This document shows, in pieces, positions 7,003 to 15,730 of a DNA stretch of 64,000 nt (position 1 is its first letter; each line of letters begins with the position of its first letter). This DNA comes from Streptomyces seoulensis (GTDB lineage: Bacteria > Actinomycetota > Actinomycetes > Streptomycetales > Streptomycetaceae). The notes under the pieces are model-generated. The model ran no database searches and was not told the DNA's origin. It was given only the letters and a program-made list of their open reading frames with translations. Made by a program: the position numbers and the translations under genes. The stretch covers positions 6,478,275-6,542,274 of the forward strand of contig NZ_AP025667.1 of the NCBI RefSeq assembly GCF_022846655.1, read 5' to 3'.

Positions 7003-7380
7003 ATGTTGACAGAGGAGGACGCGCGTCGACTGGTGCTTGCCGAGATCGACGACGCGCGGGGCCGCGCGGGGTTCGACCTTCAGATCCTGCGGGTTGAGAC
7101 CTTGCCGTTCGGGTGGATCTTCTACTGGGGCGCGGTCCAGGATGGTCACAGTGGACGGCGCCCCCGGCTGGGAGGCAACGGTCCGTTCCTGGTGGATCGT
7201 GAGAACGAGCGGTTGATCCGTGCACGCACCGGCATCCCCGTGGCTCGTCAGATCGCCGACTACGAACGCCGCCTACGACGCGAAGCTCACGCCAGGAATC
7301 TGGCAGCGAAACGACACGTGCAAGAGCGCGCTACCCCAACCCCAGCGACTGTCCCCCGCCCCTCGGAGCGACCGGAATGA
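7003..7380 (+). CDS. YrhB/Imm35-type immunity-like protein
   Basis: 125 residues from ATG 7003 (MLTEEDARRLVLAEIDDA). The core PFGWIFYWGAV, then GNGPFLVDRENERLIRARTGIPVARQIADYE, matches the short YrhB/Imm35 pattern: an N-terminal helix, a W-I-F-Y strand, a LVDRE strand and a final helix. Such domains are found as immunity or stress proteins. The last ~35 residues are basic and Pro-rich and probably disordered. An in-frame ATG at 6976 is an alternative start; neither has a clear ribosome site. Second orphan immunity-type gene downstream of the tRNA-Gly patch. Confidence 0.55.
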   Translation: MLTEEDARRLVLAEIDDARGRAGFDLQILRVETLPFGWIFYWGAVQDGHSGRRPRLGGNGPFLVDRENERLIRARTGIPVARQIADYERRLRREAHARNLAAKRHVQERATPTPATVPRPSERPE

Positions 7381-7484
7381 CCGTCGTCGACACCCACGCT
7401 CACCCGTGGATGCTCGGCAGTGAGCAGATCACGGTGCCCACACGACGGGGGCCGTGCCCCGCAGAGAGAAGAGGGAAGTAACCG

Positions 7485-7778
7485 GTGCACTGGTATTCGG
7501 CGGCGCAACTGTCGTCGCCTGGGACGTACTTCCGGACCGCGGCCTTCTGCCTGGTCGTGGCAGTGGCGCTCATCGCGGTCGGACGTCATCAGCGCCGGAC
7601 AGGGCGCGGCGTCCTCAGCCCGGCCGCCCCCGTCCGTGTGGGCGACGTGTTGCTCCCCGAGGCGCCGCCCGGCAAGGGCAAGCGGGTGGCGGGCCGGGGC
7701 TACCTCTTCGTGGGTTGGTTCCTGGTGCTGGGCGTGGTCATCAACCTGATCAACGGCATCAGGGCAGCACGCGGCTAG
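7485..7778 (+). CDS. small two-helix membrane protein
   Basis: 97 residues from GTG 7485 with a strong GAGGGAAG site at 7471-7478. Two predicted membrane segments are visible: FRTAAFCLVVAVALIAV (about 16-32) and GYLFVGWFLVLGVVINLI (about 72-89), joined by a basic/Gly-Pro loop (RHQRRTGRG...PPGKGKR). No family is recognised. It is the last gene on the plus strand before the convergent XRE regulator, whose stop lies 40 bases away. Confidence 0.65.
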   Translation: MHWYSAAQLSSPGTYFRTAAFCLVVAVALIAVGRHQRRTGRGVLSPAAPVRVGDVLLPEAPPGKGKRVAGRGYLFVGWFLVLGVVINLINGIRAARG

Positions 7779-7818
7779 CCCGTAGGGGATCGCTGACCGG
7801 GCCGGGGTGGCCCGCTGG

Positions 7819-8973
7819 TCACCCCCCGGCGTTGCGATACCAGTGCGTGCCACCAAGGAGGTACTCGTAGACCGGCCGCCCCCGGCTGCCGGTCGTACGG
7901 AACGGGGTGCCGTGGTCGCTGATGCGGATGGTGCCCTGGCGGCCGCCGCTGTTCCATTCGAGGTCCACGTACCACTTCACGTCGTGGGTGTCGGCGTGGG
8001 CGGTGATGTAGAGGACCTCGGGGTCGGAGCGGCTGACCTTGTACGGGAAGCCGCGTTGGCCGGCCTTCGGCTTGATGACGGGGTTGCCGGCGTCGAGGTC
8101 CGTGTCGAAGGACCGCGTCTCCACTCCGCCGCCGCAGCCCGACGACCCGAGGTACGCGTTCCAGGCCGGCGGCGCGCTCGCGTCGACCACCCCTACGTGC
8201 ATGGACTCGATGACGACGGTCTCGTCCCCGGTGCCCTGGACGGTCAGCGCCACCCGCTGTTCGTCGGCGGCGACGGCGCGGTGCGCCTTGACCCAGCCCG
8301 GCACGTACTGCCCCATCACCGGCGGCGCGACGTCGGCGGGAGGCCGGTCGATCAGGTACTTCCCCTCGCACTGCGGGTCGTCCCAGCCGTAGGTGCGGGT
8401 GCTCACCGTGAGCGGGACCCCGGCGCCGTCCTGGGCCAGGGCCGTGGCGGTACCGGGGGCCGACCGGTCGGCGTCCCGGCCTTCCCGGTCGACCGTGAGC
8501 GCGGTGGCCACCGCGACGACGACGGCGACGGCGGCCGCGACCAGGACCCACCGTCTGCGGGCGGTCCGGCGGCCGGGGGCGGGAGCGGGCTGCTCCTCGG
8601 GCAGGACGGGAGGAGCCGCGGGCGTGCTCGGCCGCGCGGAGGGCGGCTCCGGGGCGGCGCCGGACGTTCCGGCCGCTTCCGCGGGCTCCCCCGCCGGGTC
8701 CGCCGCGACCCGCCGCGCCCGTTCCCGTGCCGCGTCCGCCAAGACCCAGCGGCGGTGCAGCTCGACCAGCTCGTCCGGTGTCGCCCCGCACAGGCGGGCG
8801 AAGCGGGAGACGACGGCGTAGTCGGCCGGTACCCCGTCCCCCCGGCAGTAGCGGTGCAGCGTCGAAGTGCTCATGTGCGCACGCTTCGCCAGACCCTCGT
8901 AGCTCAGCCCGGACCGCTGCTTCAACTCGCGTAACAGCGCCGCGAACCCGGCGATCTCCTCGGCCGACCCCAC
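7819..8973 (-). CDS. membrane-tethered XRE-family transcriptional regulator
   Basis: 384 residues from GTG 8973 with GGGGGA upstream. Residues ~10-72 form an XRE helix-turn-helix (LSYEGLAKRAHMSTSTLHRYCRGDGVP). A Pro/Ala linker leads to one membrane segment at about 143-160 (VLVAAAVAVVVAVATALT). The remaining ~220 residues should be outside the cell and include paired cysteines (DDPQCEGKY, GSSGCGGG) and aromatic strands (DVKWYVDLEWNSGG, VYEYLLGGTHWYRN). The layout suggests a one-protein sensor: an external domain coupled to a cytoplasmic DNA-binding head. Ligand and targets are unknown. The gene is divergent from the DUF4232 gene across 259 bp. Confidence 0.8.
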   Translation of the reverse strand: MGSAEEIAGFAALLRELKQRSGLSYEGLAKRAHMSTSTLHRYCRGDGVPADYAVVSRFARLCGATPDELVELHRRWVLADAARERARRVAADPAGEPAEAAGTSGAAPEPPSARPSTPAAPPVLPEEQPAPAPGRRTARRRWVLVAAAVAVVVAVATALTVDREGRDADRSAPGTATALAQDGAGVPLTVSTRTYGWDDPQCEGKYLIDRPPADVAPPVMGQYVPGWVKAHRAVAADEQRVALTVQGTGDETVVIESMHVGVVDASAPPAWNAYLGSSGCGGGVETRSFDTDLDAGNPVIKPKAGQRGFPYKVSRSDPEVLYITAHADTHDVKWYVDLEWNSGGRQGTIRISDHGTPFRTTGSRGRPVYEYLLGGTHWYRNAGG

Positions 8974-9232
8974 CGGTCCCCCATTCCGTTCGGCATCCCA
9001 GGGAGGTCACATCTCCCCAGGTCAGAGCCGGTGCGGGCATCCCAGCGTCCCGAAAATCCGAATGGAATGGCGGAGGGGACGCCGCGTGGCACAGGCTCTG
9101 GTCATCCAAGCACGGCGGCCCACCGGACACGGTGACGGCCCCTGCTCGGCCCGGCTTCCACGACTGCGCCTCCAGGCGCGGTCCACTGACGGAAGGCCGG
9201 CTTCCGCACTCACAGACAGGGCAAGTCCACTC

Positions 9233-9775
9233 ATGCGTATCGGCACCCGTTCCGCTTCCCGCGCCACCGCCTCCTCCATGATCGCCGTCGCCGCACTCGC
9301 ACTCCTCGGCGTCCAGGCCGGCGCGGCGACCGCCTCCGCCGCCACCACGGCGACCCCGGTCACCTGCACCGCGGCGAACACCAAGCTGACCGTCACCGAG
9401 GTGTCCCGCCCGATCAACCACCTGCTGCTCAAGGCCACCAACACCGGCACCAAGTCCTGCTACGCCTTCAGCGCGCCCTTCCTGCGGGCCGGGGCCGACG
9501 CCCAGGCGCCGCTGGCCTGGGTCGAGGAGAGCATCCCGCAGTCCGTGGTGACGCTCGAGCCCGGCCAGTCCGCGTACGCGGGCATCTCGACGTACTCCCC
9601 CGACGGCGAGGGCGGCAGCACCGTGAAGACCCTGGGCGTGCTCTTCACCGACCGCAGCGGAAGCTCGACGGACAAGGAGAAGACCCTGACCCTGCCGAAC
9701 GGCGGGACCTTCTTCAACAGCGCGGCCGCCGTCACCTACTGGCAGGACAACGCGGCGGACGCCCTCACCTGGTAG
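9233..9775 (+). CDS. secreted DUF4232-domain protein
   Basis: 180 residues from ATG 9233. The signal peptide runs to about residue 36 (MIAVAALALLGVQAGAATASA). The mature part starts TPVTCTAANTKLTVTEV and contains NHLLLKATNTGTKSCYAF and VVTLEPGQSAYAGI, the pattern of DUF4232, a small beta-sandwich with a conserved cysteine pair (VTC...KSC), abundant as secreted proteins in Streptomyces. Function unknown. A short hairpin follows the stop. Confidence 0.8.
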   Translation: MRIGTRSASRATASSMIAVAALALLGVQAGAATASAATTATPVTCTAANTKLTVTEVSRPINHLLLKATNTGTKSCYAFSAPFLRAGADAQAPLAWVEESIPQSVVTLEPGQSAYAGISTYSPDGEGGSTVKTLGVLFTDRSGSSTDKEKTLTLPNGGTFFNSAAAVTYWQDNAADALTW

Positions 9776-9783
9776 GGACGTTG

Positions 9784-9801
9784 TCCGGGGAATCCCCCGG
9801 A
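9784..9801 (+). terminator. short hairpin after DUF4232 gene
   Basis: A 7-bp stem TCCGGGG/CCCCGGA (9784-9790 with 9795-9801) lies 8 bases after the stop. It is short and has no T tract. Confidence 0.4.
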
Positions 9802-9914
9802 ATCGTCCGTGATCGGTAACACCCGCATCCCCCGGCCGCCGCACCCCGTCCTGACAAGTGGTCGCGACGCGGCCGGGTCAGGGCGGGACGGCAGCGGAAA
9901 AGCGGGGGACGGGC

Positions 9915-10676
9915 ATGGCACGGCACAGCGGGACGCGGGGCTGGTACGGCAAGGTGGCCGGGGCGGCGCTCGGGGTGACGATGCTCGCCGCCGGGGCCTC
10001 GATATGGACGGCGCAGGCCGGCACCGTGAGCGGGTCCGCGCCGAAGGCGGCACCGAGCAGCGCGGTCAAGACGGTCGCCGTGACCATCGCGCACGCCTCC
10101 GACAAGGGCGCGCGCGGCGTCAACATCACCATCGACGACGGCCCGGACCCCACCTGGACCCCCCAAGTCCTGGACGTGCTGCGGGAGTACGGGGTGAAGG
10201 CCACGTTCTGCATGGTGGGTACGCAGGCGCAGGCCCACCCCGGCCTCGTGAAGCAGGTGGTCGCCGCCGGGCACCGGCTCTGCGACCACACGGTGTCGCA
10301 CGACACCGCCATGGACAAGAAGTCCCCGGCCTACCGCTCCCAGCAGATACTCGACGCCGAACGCATGATCACCGAGGCGTCCGGGGGCGTACGGCCGATG
10401 TACTACCGCGCCCCCGGCGGCGCCTTCACCCCCGACAGCCGCAAGCTCGCCGCCTCCCGGGGCATGCGCCCGCTGGGCTGGAACGTGGACACCAAGGACT
10501 TCGAGCAGCCGGGCGCGGACGCCATCGTGGCCACGGTCGAGCGTGAACTCCCCAACGGCCCCACGCTGTTGTTCCACGACGCGGGCGGCGACCGCTCCCA
10601 GACCGTCGAGGCCCTGCGCCGTGTGCTGCCCCGGCTGAAGGAGCAGGGCTACTCGTTCGGCTTCCCCGTGCGCTGA
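9915..10676 (+). CDS. secreted polysaccharide deacetylase (NodB domain, CE4)
   Basis: 253 residues from ATG 9915, preceded by AGCGGGGGAC. The N-terminus has a signal/anchor segment (AGAALGVTMLAAGASIWTAQA). The NodB motifs appear in order: ITIDDGPDP (motif 1), HTVSHDT (motif 2, metal-binding His-xxx-His), YRAPGGAF (motif 3), LGWNVDTKDF (motif 4) and TLLFHDAGG (motif 5). The enzyme should remove N-acetyl groups from a cell-wall or extracellular polymer such as peptidoglycan or chitin. It is followed by a lipoprotein gene 72 bp downstream on the same strand. Confidence 0.92.
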   Translation: MARHSGTRGWYGKVAGAALGVTMLAAGASIWTAQAGTVSGSAPKAAPSSAVKTVAVTIAHASDKGARGVNITIDDGPDPTWTPQVLDVLREYGVKATFCMVGTQAQAHPGLVKQVVAAGHRLCDHTVSHDTAMDKKSPAYRSQQILDAERMITEASGGVRPMYYRAPGGAFTPDSRKLAASRGMRPLGWNVDTKDFEQPGADAIVATVERELPNGPTLLFHDAGGDRSQTVEALRRVLPRLKEQGYSFGFPVR

Positions 10677-10748
10677 GACACCGGTCCCGCACTCGACACA
10701 GGGCGGCGAAGACCTCCCGAACACCCCATCCTCGAAAGGAACCTCCCC

Positions 10749-11363
10749 GTGATGAACCGCCACCTGCGCAAGGCCGTCGTCGTCTCCGCCGCGATCGCCG
10801 CCGGACTTCTGATGACCGCGTGCCAGAGCGGTACCGGCACGGAAGTGGACGGCAAGAGCCCCACGTCCGTCACGGAGCACGCCTCGGCAGCCGGGAAGTC
10901 CGAGGGCACGGCCCCGGCGACCGAGCCGAGCACCGCCCAGCGGAACGCCGGCACCGGCAGTGGCACCGGCAGTGGCAGTGGCACCGGCAGTGGCAGTGGC
11001 ACCGGCAGTGGCAGTGGCACCGGCACCGGCACACGCCCCGCCGCCCCCGCCCCGTCGCCCACCCGCGACACCGCCCTGGAGGGCATCGACAAGGGCGAGG
11101 GCGTCGACGGAACCTGGTTCGGCAACGTCTCCTACCTGGCTCCGGGCAAGTACACCGTCTCCGACATGAAGGGCGTCGAGCAGCAGTTCCTCCTCGCCGA
11201 GGACACCGAGATCCGCGGCTACGACGACATCTGCGGCGACCCGGGCGCGGCCGACGGCACCCGGTGCACCGAGGCCGACCTGGAGGCGGCCGCCAAGAAG
11301 GGCTTCAGCGCCGAGGTCGTCATCAGCAACGGCATCGCCACCAGCATCCGCGACGACCACTGA
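10749..11363 (+). CDS. repeat-bearing lipoprotein of unknown function
   Basis: 204 residues from GTG 10749 (or ATG 10752), after AAAGGA. The N-terminus is a lipoprotein signal with Cys25 in LLMTACQSG. A Thr/Ser/Glu linker leads to a Gly-Ser-Gly-Thr tandem tract (residues ~69-96) coded by 18-bp repeats. A C-terminal domain follows (GTWFGNVSYLAPGKYTVSDMKGVEQQFLLAEDTEIRG, then CGDP...GTRCTEADLEAA) with two cysteines that could form a disulphide. No family is recognised. The repeat tract should act as a flexible spacer from the membrane anchor. Confidence 0.75.
   Translation: MMNRHLRKAVVVSAAIAAGLLMTACQSGTGTEVDGKSPTSVTEHASAAGKSEGTAPATEPSTAQRNAGTGSGTGSGSGTGSGSGTGSGSGTGTGTRPAAPAPSPTRDTALEGIDKGEGVDGTWFGNVSYLAPGKYTVSDMKGVEQQFLLAEDTEIRGYDDICGDPGAADGTRCTEADLEAAAKKGFSAEVVISNGIATSIRDDH
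10961..11031 (+). repeat. 18-bp tandem repeats coding GSGTGS spacer
   Basis: In-frame tandem units built from GGCAGTGGCACCGGCAGT occur about four times inside the lipoprotein gene; unit gain or loss would lengthen or shorten the spacer without breaking the frame. Confidence 0.8.
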
Positions 11364-11382
11364 GCACCGGGGCGGCGACGCC

Positions 11383-12753
11383 TCACGCCGGTTCGAGCCG
11401 CGGCTCCGCTCGCGGCGCCGGCGGCACCGACTCCGGTTCCCACCGGCTGGTGGTCCGTACGTAGCCGTGGATCATCATGGCCAGTGCCAGGAGGAGGAGG
11501 GGACCGGCCACCAAGGGGTGCCCCGCCATCTCCACCGGTATGTAGCGGACCGAGAGGAGGAGCGCGGTGAAGACCCCCGCCCCGTAGGCGATCAGCCGGA
11601 CGGCCGGACGATCCCAGCCGTGGTCGTACGCGCGAAGGACCGTCTCGATCGTGAGCGTGAACACCACGCCGGCGATGAGGTCGATGCCGTAGTGGTAGCC
11701 GAATCCCAGCGTCGCGGCGAGGGTGGCGACGAGCCAGAACGTCCCCGCGACGCGCATGAAGCGCGGGGCCCTGCGGGAGTGGATGAAGATCGCGGTGGCC
11801 CACGCCGTGTGCAGGCTGGGCATGCAGTTGCGGGGCGTGATCATGTCGTACGTCACCGGGTGCGGGGAGCCGACCGGCGGCGGGGTGTGCGGCCACAGCT
11901 CGGCGACCGCCCAGTGCGCGCTTCCCGTACCGAACGCGCCGGTGCCGTAGGCGAAGACGGGCCCGACCACGGGGAAGAGCATGTAGACGGCCGGCCCGAG
12001 CAGGCCGATCACCAGGAACGTACGCACCAGATGGTGGGCCGGGAAGCGGCGCTCGACCGCCACGTTGCGTAGCTGGTACAGCGCCACGACGACCGCGGCC
12101 ACGGCGAGCTGACCGTAGACCGCGTGGAGGACATGGGCGCCGACCGTGCCCGTGGCCTCGACGATGCGGCCCGCCACCCACGACGGGTTGCCCAGCGCGT
12201 GATCGGCGGCGGCCACGTACGGGTCGAGCACCTCCGGGCGGGACTTCGCCGTGATCAGCAGCCAGGTGTCACCCGTCTTGCGGCCGGCCACCAGCAACAG
12301 GCCCAGCCCGACGCCCTTCAGCAGCAGGACGCGTTCCTGGCCGGTGCGGCGGGTGACGGCGACGACCCCGCAGCCCAGCATCACCCACAGCGCGCCGTTG
12401 CCGAAGGGGTAGCCCTCGGTCCCCCCGACACCGAACGCCCACCGTCCCAGCGCGAGGACGACGTCGATACCGATCGCCGCTCCCAGGGCGACGAAGCGTT
12501 GCCGCCAGGTGAGCACCACCATCGTCAACGCCATTCCGGCGTACAGCAGGGCGGCCGACTTGGGGCGGCGTACCACCTCCGCGACCTGGTTGGTGAGCGG
12601 TCCGGGCAGGCCGTAGCGACGCGTGGTCATCTCCAGCAGGACGAGGAACCCGAGAGCCGTCACACCCACCACGGCCCAGAGGACCTGCCGTGGCCGGCCC
12701 CGCACCGAGGACGCGGCTCTGCCGGATATTCGCGAAGACCCCCGTGACAACAT
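11383..12753 (-). CDS. PAP2-superfamily (AUR1/inositol-phosphoceramide-synthase-like) membrane enzyme
   Basis: 456 residues from ATG 12753 with an ACGAGG site. About ten hydrophobic segments are visible. The catalytic PAP2-like motifs are in the C-terminal half: MPSLHTAWATAIF and, about 40 residues on, GFGYHYGIDLIAGVV, the His and His-x3-Asp pair of lipid phosphatase/transferase enzymes. The long N-terminal half has further helices, as in AUR1-like lipid transferases or large PAP2 proteins. It probably dephosphorylates or transfers a lipid head group at the membrane; the substrate is unknown. The C-terminal tail is Pro/Glu-rich. Converges on the lipoprotein gene with 19 bp between. Confidence 0.82.
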   Translation of the reverse strand: MLSRGSSRISGRAASSVRGRPRQVLWAVVGVTALGFLVLLEMTTRRYGLPGPLTNQVAEVVRRPKSAALLYAGMALTMVVLTWRQRFVALGAAIGIDVVLALGRWAFGVGGTEGYPFGNGALWVMLGCGVVAVTRRTGQERVLLLKGVGLGLLLVAGRKTGDTWLLITAKSRPEVLDPYVAAADHALGNPSWVAGRIVEATGTVGAHVLHAVYGQLAVAAVVVALYQLRNVAVERRFPAHHLVRTFLVIGLLGPAVYMLFPVVGPVFAYGTGAFGTGSAHWAVAELWPHTPPPVGSPHPVTYDMITPRNCMPSLHTAWATAIFIHSRRAPRFMRVAGTFWLVATLAATLGFGYHYGIDLIAGVVFTLTIETVLRAYDHGWDRPAVRLIAYGAGVFTALLLSVRYIPVEMAGHPLVAGPLLLLALAMMIHGYVRTTSRWEPESVPPAPRAEPRLEPA

Positions 12754-12912
12754 GCGCCTCGTTCTCTGTTCGGTTTGCCGGATTCCGGTCGGTAAAGGTG
12801 AAATTGGCCGCGTGAGCGGTGAAGTCGCGCTCAACCTAGCGACCCCGCGCCGGAGTCGGTATGTCGGGCATGACGGCACCACACCACCCCGAAGCCAATC
12901 AAAGGTGGCATG

Positions 12913-12954
12913 AAAAAGCGCCCCTGGGGACAGAAATCGATCACCCAGGGGCGC
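12913..12954 (-). terminator. intrinsic terminator
   Basis: An 11-bp perfect stem (12918-12928 with 12944-12954), preceded on the plus strand by AAAAA, reads as stem plus T tract downstream of the minus-strand gene at 12995-13294. Confidence 0.85.
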
Positions 12955-12994
12955 CCGAAACGCGGGCTAACGTCACGAAGGACGCGCCGTGGAG

Positions 12995-13294
12995 CTAGGA
13001 CCGCAGCGCGGTGCGGGGGCGGTCGTCGGCGGGCGGGGCGGGATGCGTCGGCGTGCCGTCGTCGGGCGGGGCAGGATGCGTCCGCGTGCCGTCGTCGGTC
13101 GCGCCGGGCTCGCCAGGCCGGTGCCCCGCCGTGGAGCCGTGGCGTCCGCGGCGGCGCCTGCGGCCGATGCCCGGCAGGGCGTCGCTGTAGCGGAAGTCCG
13201 CTATGCGGGCGTCGTGCTGGGTGTTGAGGCTGCGGATCAGGAAGACGCCGACGACGATCAGGATGAGCAGCACGGCCAGGCCGATGAGTGTCAT
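12995..13294 (-). CDS. small single-pass membrane protein with repeat tail
   Basis: 99 residues from ATG 13294, with GTGAGG just upstream. It starts with a membrane helix MTLIGLAVLLILIVVGVFLI, then RSLNTQHDARIADFRYSDALPGIGRRRRRGR and a tail with two copies of DDGTxTHPAPP. No family known to me. The sequence before the ATG overlaps the end of another possible small frame (13300-13524). A good terminator follows, which supports that it is a real transcribed gene. Confidence 0.65.
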   Translation of the reverse strand: MTLIGLAVLLILIVVGVFLIRSLNTQHDARIADFRYSDALPGIGRRRRRGRHGSTAGHRPGEPGATDDGTRTHPAPPDDGTPTHPAPPADDRPRTALRS

Positions 13295-13299
13295 GGCCC

Positions 13300-13524
13300 T
13301 CACCGCCCCGGTACCTGGGACCGCGACGACGGAGCGGCTCCGCCTTCGGTCTCCCACGTCGCTTCGCGGCTCCTGGTCTCCCGGTCCCGCGGGTCCGGCA
13401 CGGCCTGAGCCGCGTCCGGCTCGTCCGTCCGGCGCGTGGCCGGACCCGATGCCGTCATGGAATAGCGGTAAGGCGGGGAATGGGCACGCCTTCCCGATGT
13501 CGTCCGGCCGATGGTCACGTTCAT
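13300..13524 (-). CDS. possible small upstream ORF (hypothetical)
   Basis: A 74-residue frame starting MNVTIGRTTSGRRA and ending SSRSQVPGR. Its TGA is 5 bases before the next start, in the arrangement GGTGAGGGCCATG, as in translational coupling. A GGAGACAGG stretch lies ahead of its ATG at 13524. Composition is Arg/Thr/Pro-rich with no fold signal. It may equally be untranslated leader. Confidence 0.35.
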   Translation of the reverse strand: MNVTIGRTTSGRRAHSPPYRYSMTASGPATRRTDEPDAAQAVPDPRDRETRSREATWETEGGAAPSSRSQVPGR

Positions 13525-13866
13525 GACGCGAACCTGTCTCCGGGGCCGTCCGTCCGGGACGGCCCGGCATTGCCGATCACCGGGAACTGCACCTGCGGGA
13601 CGCCGATGTACGAGTGGCTCCCGATGCCTCCAGCCTACTCCGGCACGTGACGCACCCATGGGCATTCGTTCCCCTCCCGCCGAGCGGGTGGGGAGTAGCG
13701 TGAGGGCGAGGGTCACGCCCTCGCCGACAGCCGCTCCAGCACCGACCGGCGGCCGGCGGCCGGCCGGACCCGACAGGCAGGTGAGTCGCATGGCCGTCCT
13801 CCATTCGCCGGGCCCCTCTCGCCGCCCGGCCCGGACCGTGACGCACAGGACGGATCACCGAAGCGG
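13525..13866. other. ~340-bp divergent intergenic region
   Basis: Between the minus-strand small genes and the plus-strand phosphatase no convincing gene is seen. It must hold both promoters. An 8-bp inverted repeat GGCGAGGG/CCCTCGCC (13705-13712 with 13718-13725) is the only clear structure. Confidence 0.5.
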
Positions 13867-15600
13867 ATGAGCGCCGACGCAGGACATGAGGGGCGGCTGT
13901 CGGCGGTGGCGCCGGGGCTGTGGCGGCAGGTCGTCGAGCAACTGCGCACGGCCGTGACCGTGGTGGACCGGGACGGACGGATCGTCGCCGCCAACCCGGC
14001 GGCCGAGCGGCTGCTGGGCCGCGCCGCGGCCGCGCTGTACGGGCAGGACATCCACGACCTGTGCCATCGGGACCCCGAGGGCGTGCGCGTCCCACGGGAC
14101 GAGTGCCCGCTGCTGCGGGGCCTGGCCCGGGGGCGTTCGGCGCACGCCGGGGACGACGACCGGTGCCTGCGCGGCGACGGCCGGCTGGTCCCGGTCTCCT
14201 GGTCGGCGTCGCCCCTGACGGACGGCGGCGCCGTGACCGGCATGGCCGTGCTGATCACCGCGACCACGACGGACCCCGACACGCGGCGCAACGACGCCGA
14301 ACAGGCCGAGCAGGCGGCTCACACGAGCGCGCTGCAGAGCCTCGCCGAACGGCTCACGCTCGTCGCGGAGATCACCGACGTGCTCGGTCAGACCCTGGAG
14401 GTGGACGAGGCGCTCGCCCGGCTGAGCCGCCTGCTGGTGCCCCGCCTGGCCGACTGGGCGGCGGTGGACCTGCGCATCGGTTCCCGCCAGGTGCACCGGG
14501 TGGCGGTGACCGGTCCGGCGGGCCGGGACGCCGGGCAGGAGGACTGGCGCGGCCGACTTCCGCCCGCCGGGGAGACGGCACGCTCACCGGTGGTCCAGGT
14601 CCTGCGCGGCGGGGACCCCGTCCTGCACGACAGGCCGGACACGACGGCACCGCCCGAATCCCCGCTGGCCGCCGTGCACACGGGCTTCCTCCGGGCGGCG
14701 GGCGCGACTTCCGTGATCACGGTGCCGCTGGGGACCAAGCGCCAGATCACCGGCGCGCTGACGCTGGTGCGCACCGACCCGGAACGCCCCTTCGACGCGG
14801 CCGACCTGGAGGTGGTGAGCGACATCGGACGCCGGGTCGGCCTCGTCATCGACAACGCCCGCCGGTTCGGCCGCCAGCGCGCTGTCGCCGAGGCCATGCA
14901 GCGCAACCTCCTCCCGCCGCTGCCCCGGCACGGCCGGCTCCAACTGGCCGCCCACTACCAGCCCGCCCCGGCCGGCTCCCAGGTCGGCGGCGACTGGTAC
15001 GACGCGTTCGAGACGAAGGACGGCGCCCTCGCGCTGGTCATCGGCGACGTCGTGGGCCACGATCTGACCGCAGCGGCCGGCATGGCGCAGTTGCACGGCA
15101 TCCTGCGCTCCCTCGCCTGGGACCAGAGCGGACCGACCGGTCCCGTCGTGGACCGTCTCGACGACGCCATGCCCGCCATCACCACCGTGCCGATGGCCAC
15201 GCTCGTCCTCGCCCGGGTGGAAGGCCCGGACACCGGACCGTGGACGCTGCACTGGACCAGCGCCGGTCATCCGCCGCCCCTGCTGCTGACCCCGGACGGG
15301 AACGCGCGCTACCTCGAAGCAGGGCAGGGGCTCCTCCTCGGCGCCCGACTGGGGAGCGCGGCCCGACGGCCGAGCGCCGCGCACGTCCTGCCGCCGGGCT
15401 CCACCCTCCTCCTCTACACCGACGGGCTGATCGAGATCCCCGGCAGCGACCTCGACACCGGGCTCCGCCGGCTGCGCCGCCACGCCCTGGCGCTCGCGCA
15501 GGAGCCGCTGGACACGCTGTGCGACCGGCTGTCGGCCCGCATGTCGCCGGGCAGCACCGACGACATCGCCCTCCTGGCCCTGCGTACGCCCACGTCGTGA
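13867..15600 (+). CDS. PAS-GAF-PP2C (SpoIIE-type) serine phosphatase
   Basis: 577 residues from ATG 13867. Residues ~20-130 are a PAS domain (AVTVVDRDGRIVAANPAAERLLG, with a C-terminal DGRLVPVSWSASPL). Residues ~160-330 are a GAF domain (VLGQTLEVDEALARLSRLLVPRLADWAAVDL). Residues ~340-577 are a PP2C/SpoIIE catalytic domain with VGGDWYDAFE, LVIGDVVGHD and TDDIALLAL as metal-binding motifs. Such proteins dephosphorylate anti-anti-sigma factors in partner-switching control of sigma factors. No partner gene is adjacent. One of three SpoIIE-type phosphatases in the window. Confidence 0.93.
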   Translation: MSADAGHEGRLSAVAPGLWRQVVEQLRTAVTVVDRDGRIVAANPAAERLLGRAAAALYGQDIHDLCHRDPEGVRVPRDECPLLRGLARGRSAHAGDDDRCLRGDGRLVPVSWSASPLTDGGAVTGMAVLITATTTDPDTRRNDAEQAEQAAHTSALQSLAERLTLVAEITDVLGQTLEVDEALARLSRLLVPRLADWAAVDLRIGSRQVHRVAVTGPAGRDAGQEDWRGRLPPAGETARSPVVQVLRGGDPVLHDRPDTTAPPESPLAAVHTGFLRAAGATSVITVPLGTKRQITGALTLVRTDPERPFDAADLEVVSDIGRRVGLVIDNARRFGRQRAVAEAMQRNLLPPLPRHGRLQLAAHYQPAPAGSQVGGDWYDAFETKDGALALVIGDVVGHDLTAAAGMAQLHGILRSLAWDQSGPTGPVVDRLDDAMPAITTVPMATLVLARVEGPDTGPWTLHWTSAGHPPPLLLTPDGNARYLEAGQGLLLGARLGSAARRPSAAHVLPPGSTLLLYTDGLIEIPGSDLDTGLRRLRRHALALAQEPLDTLCDRLSARMSPGSTDDIALLALRTPTS

Positions 15601-15698
15601 CGAGCGGCTTTATCCCGCGGCCGACAGGTGCCGTCTTCCGGTTTCCGCGGGCGATCCGGGTGAATATTCCGACCGCGACAAGCGGAGCGTAATTTTTT

Positions 15699-15730
15699 TT
15701 CGGACAGGCCGTCCCCCGCCGTGCTAGTGT
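15699..15730 (+). promoter_or_regulatory. possible promoter and long leader of the cold-shock gene
   Basis: TAGTGT at 15725-15730 resembles a -10 hexamer; TTCGGA at 15699-15704 could be a -35, although the 20-base gap is long. It would give a ~110-base leader before the Csp start, as found for cold-shock mRNAs that fold differently with temperature. Tentative. Confidence 0.3.
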
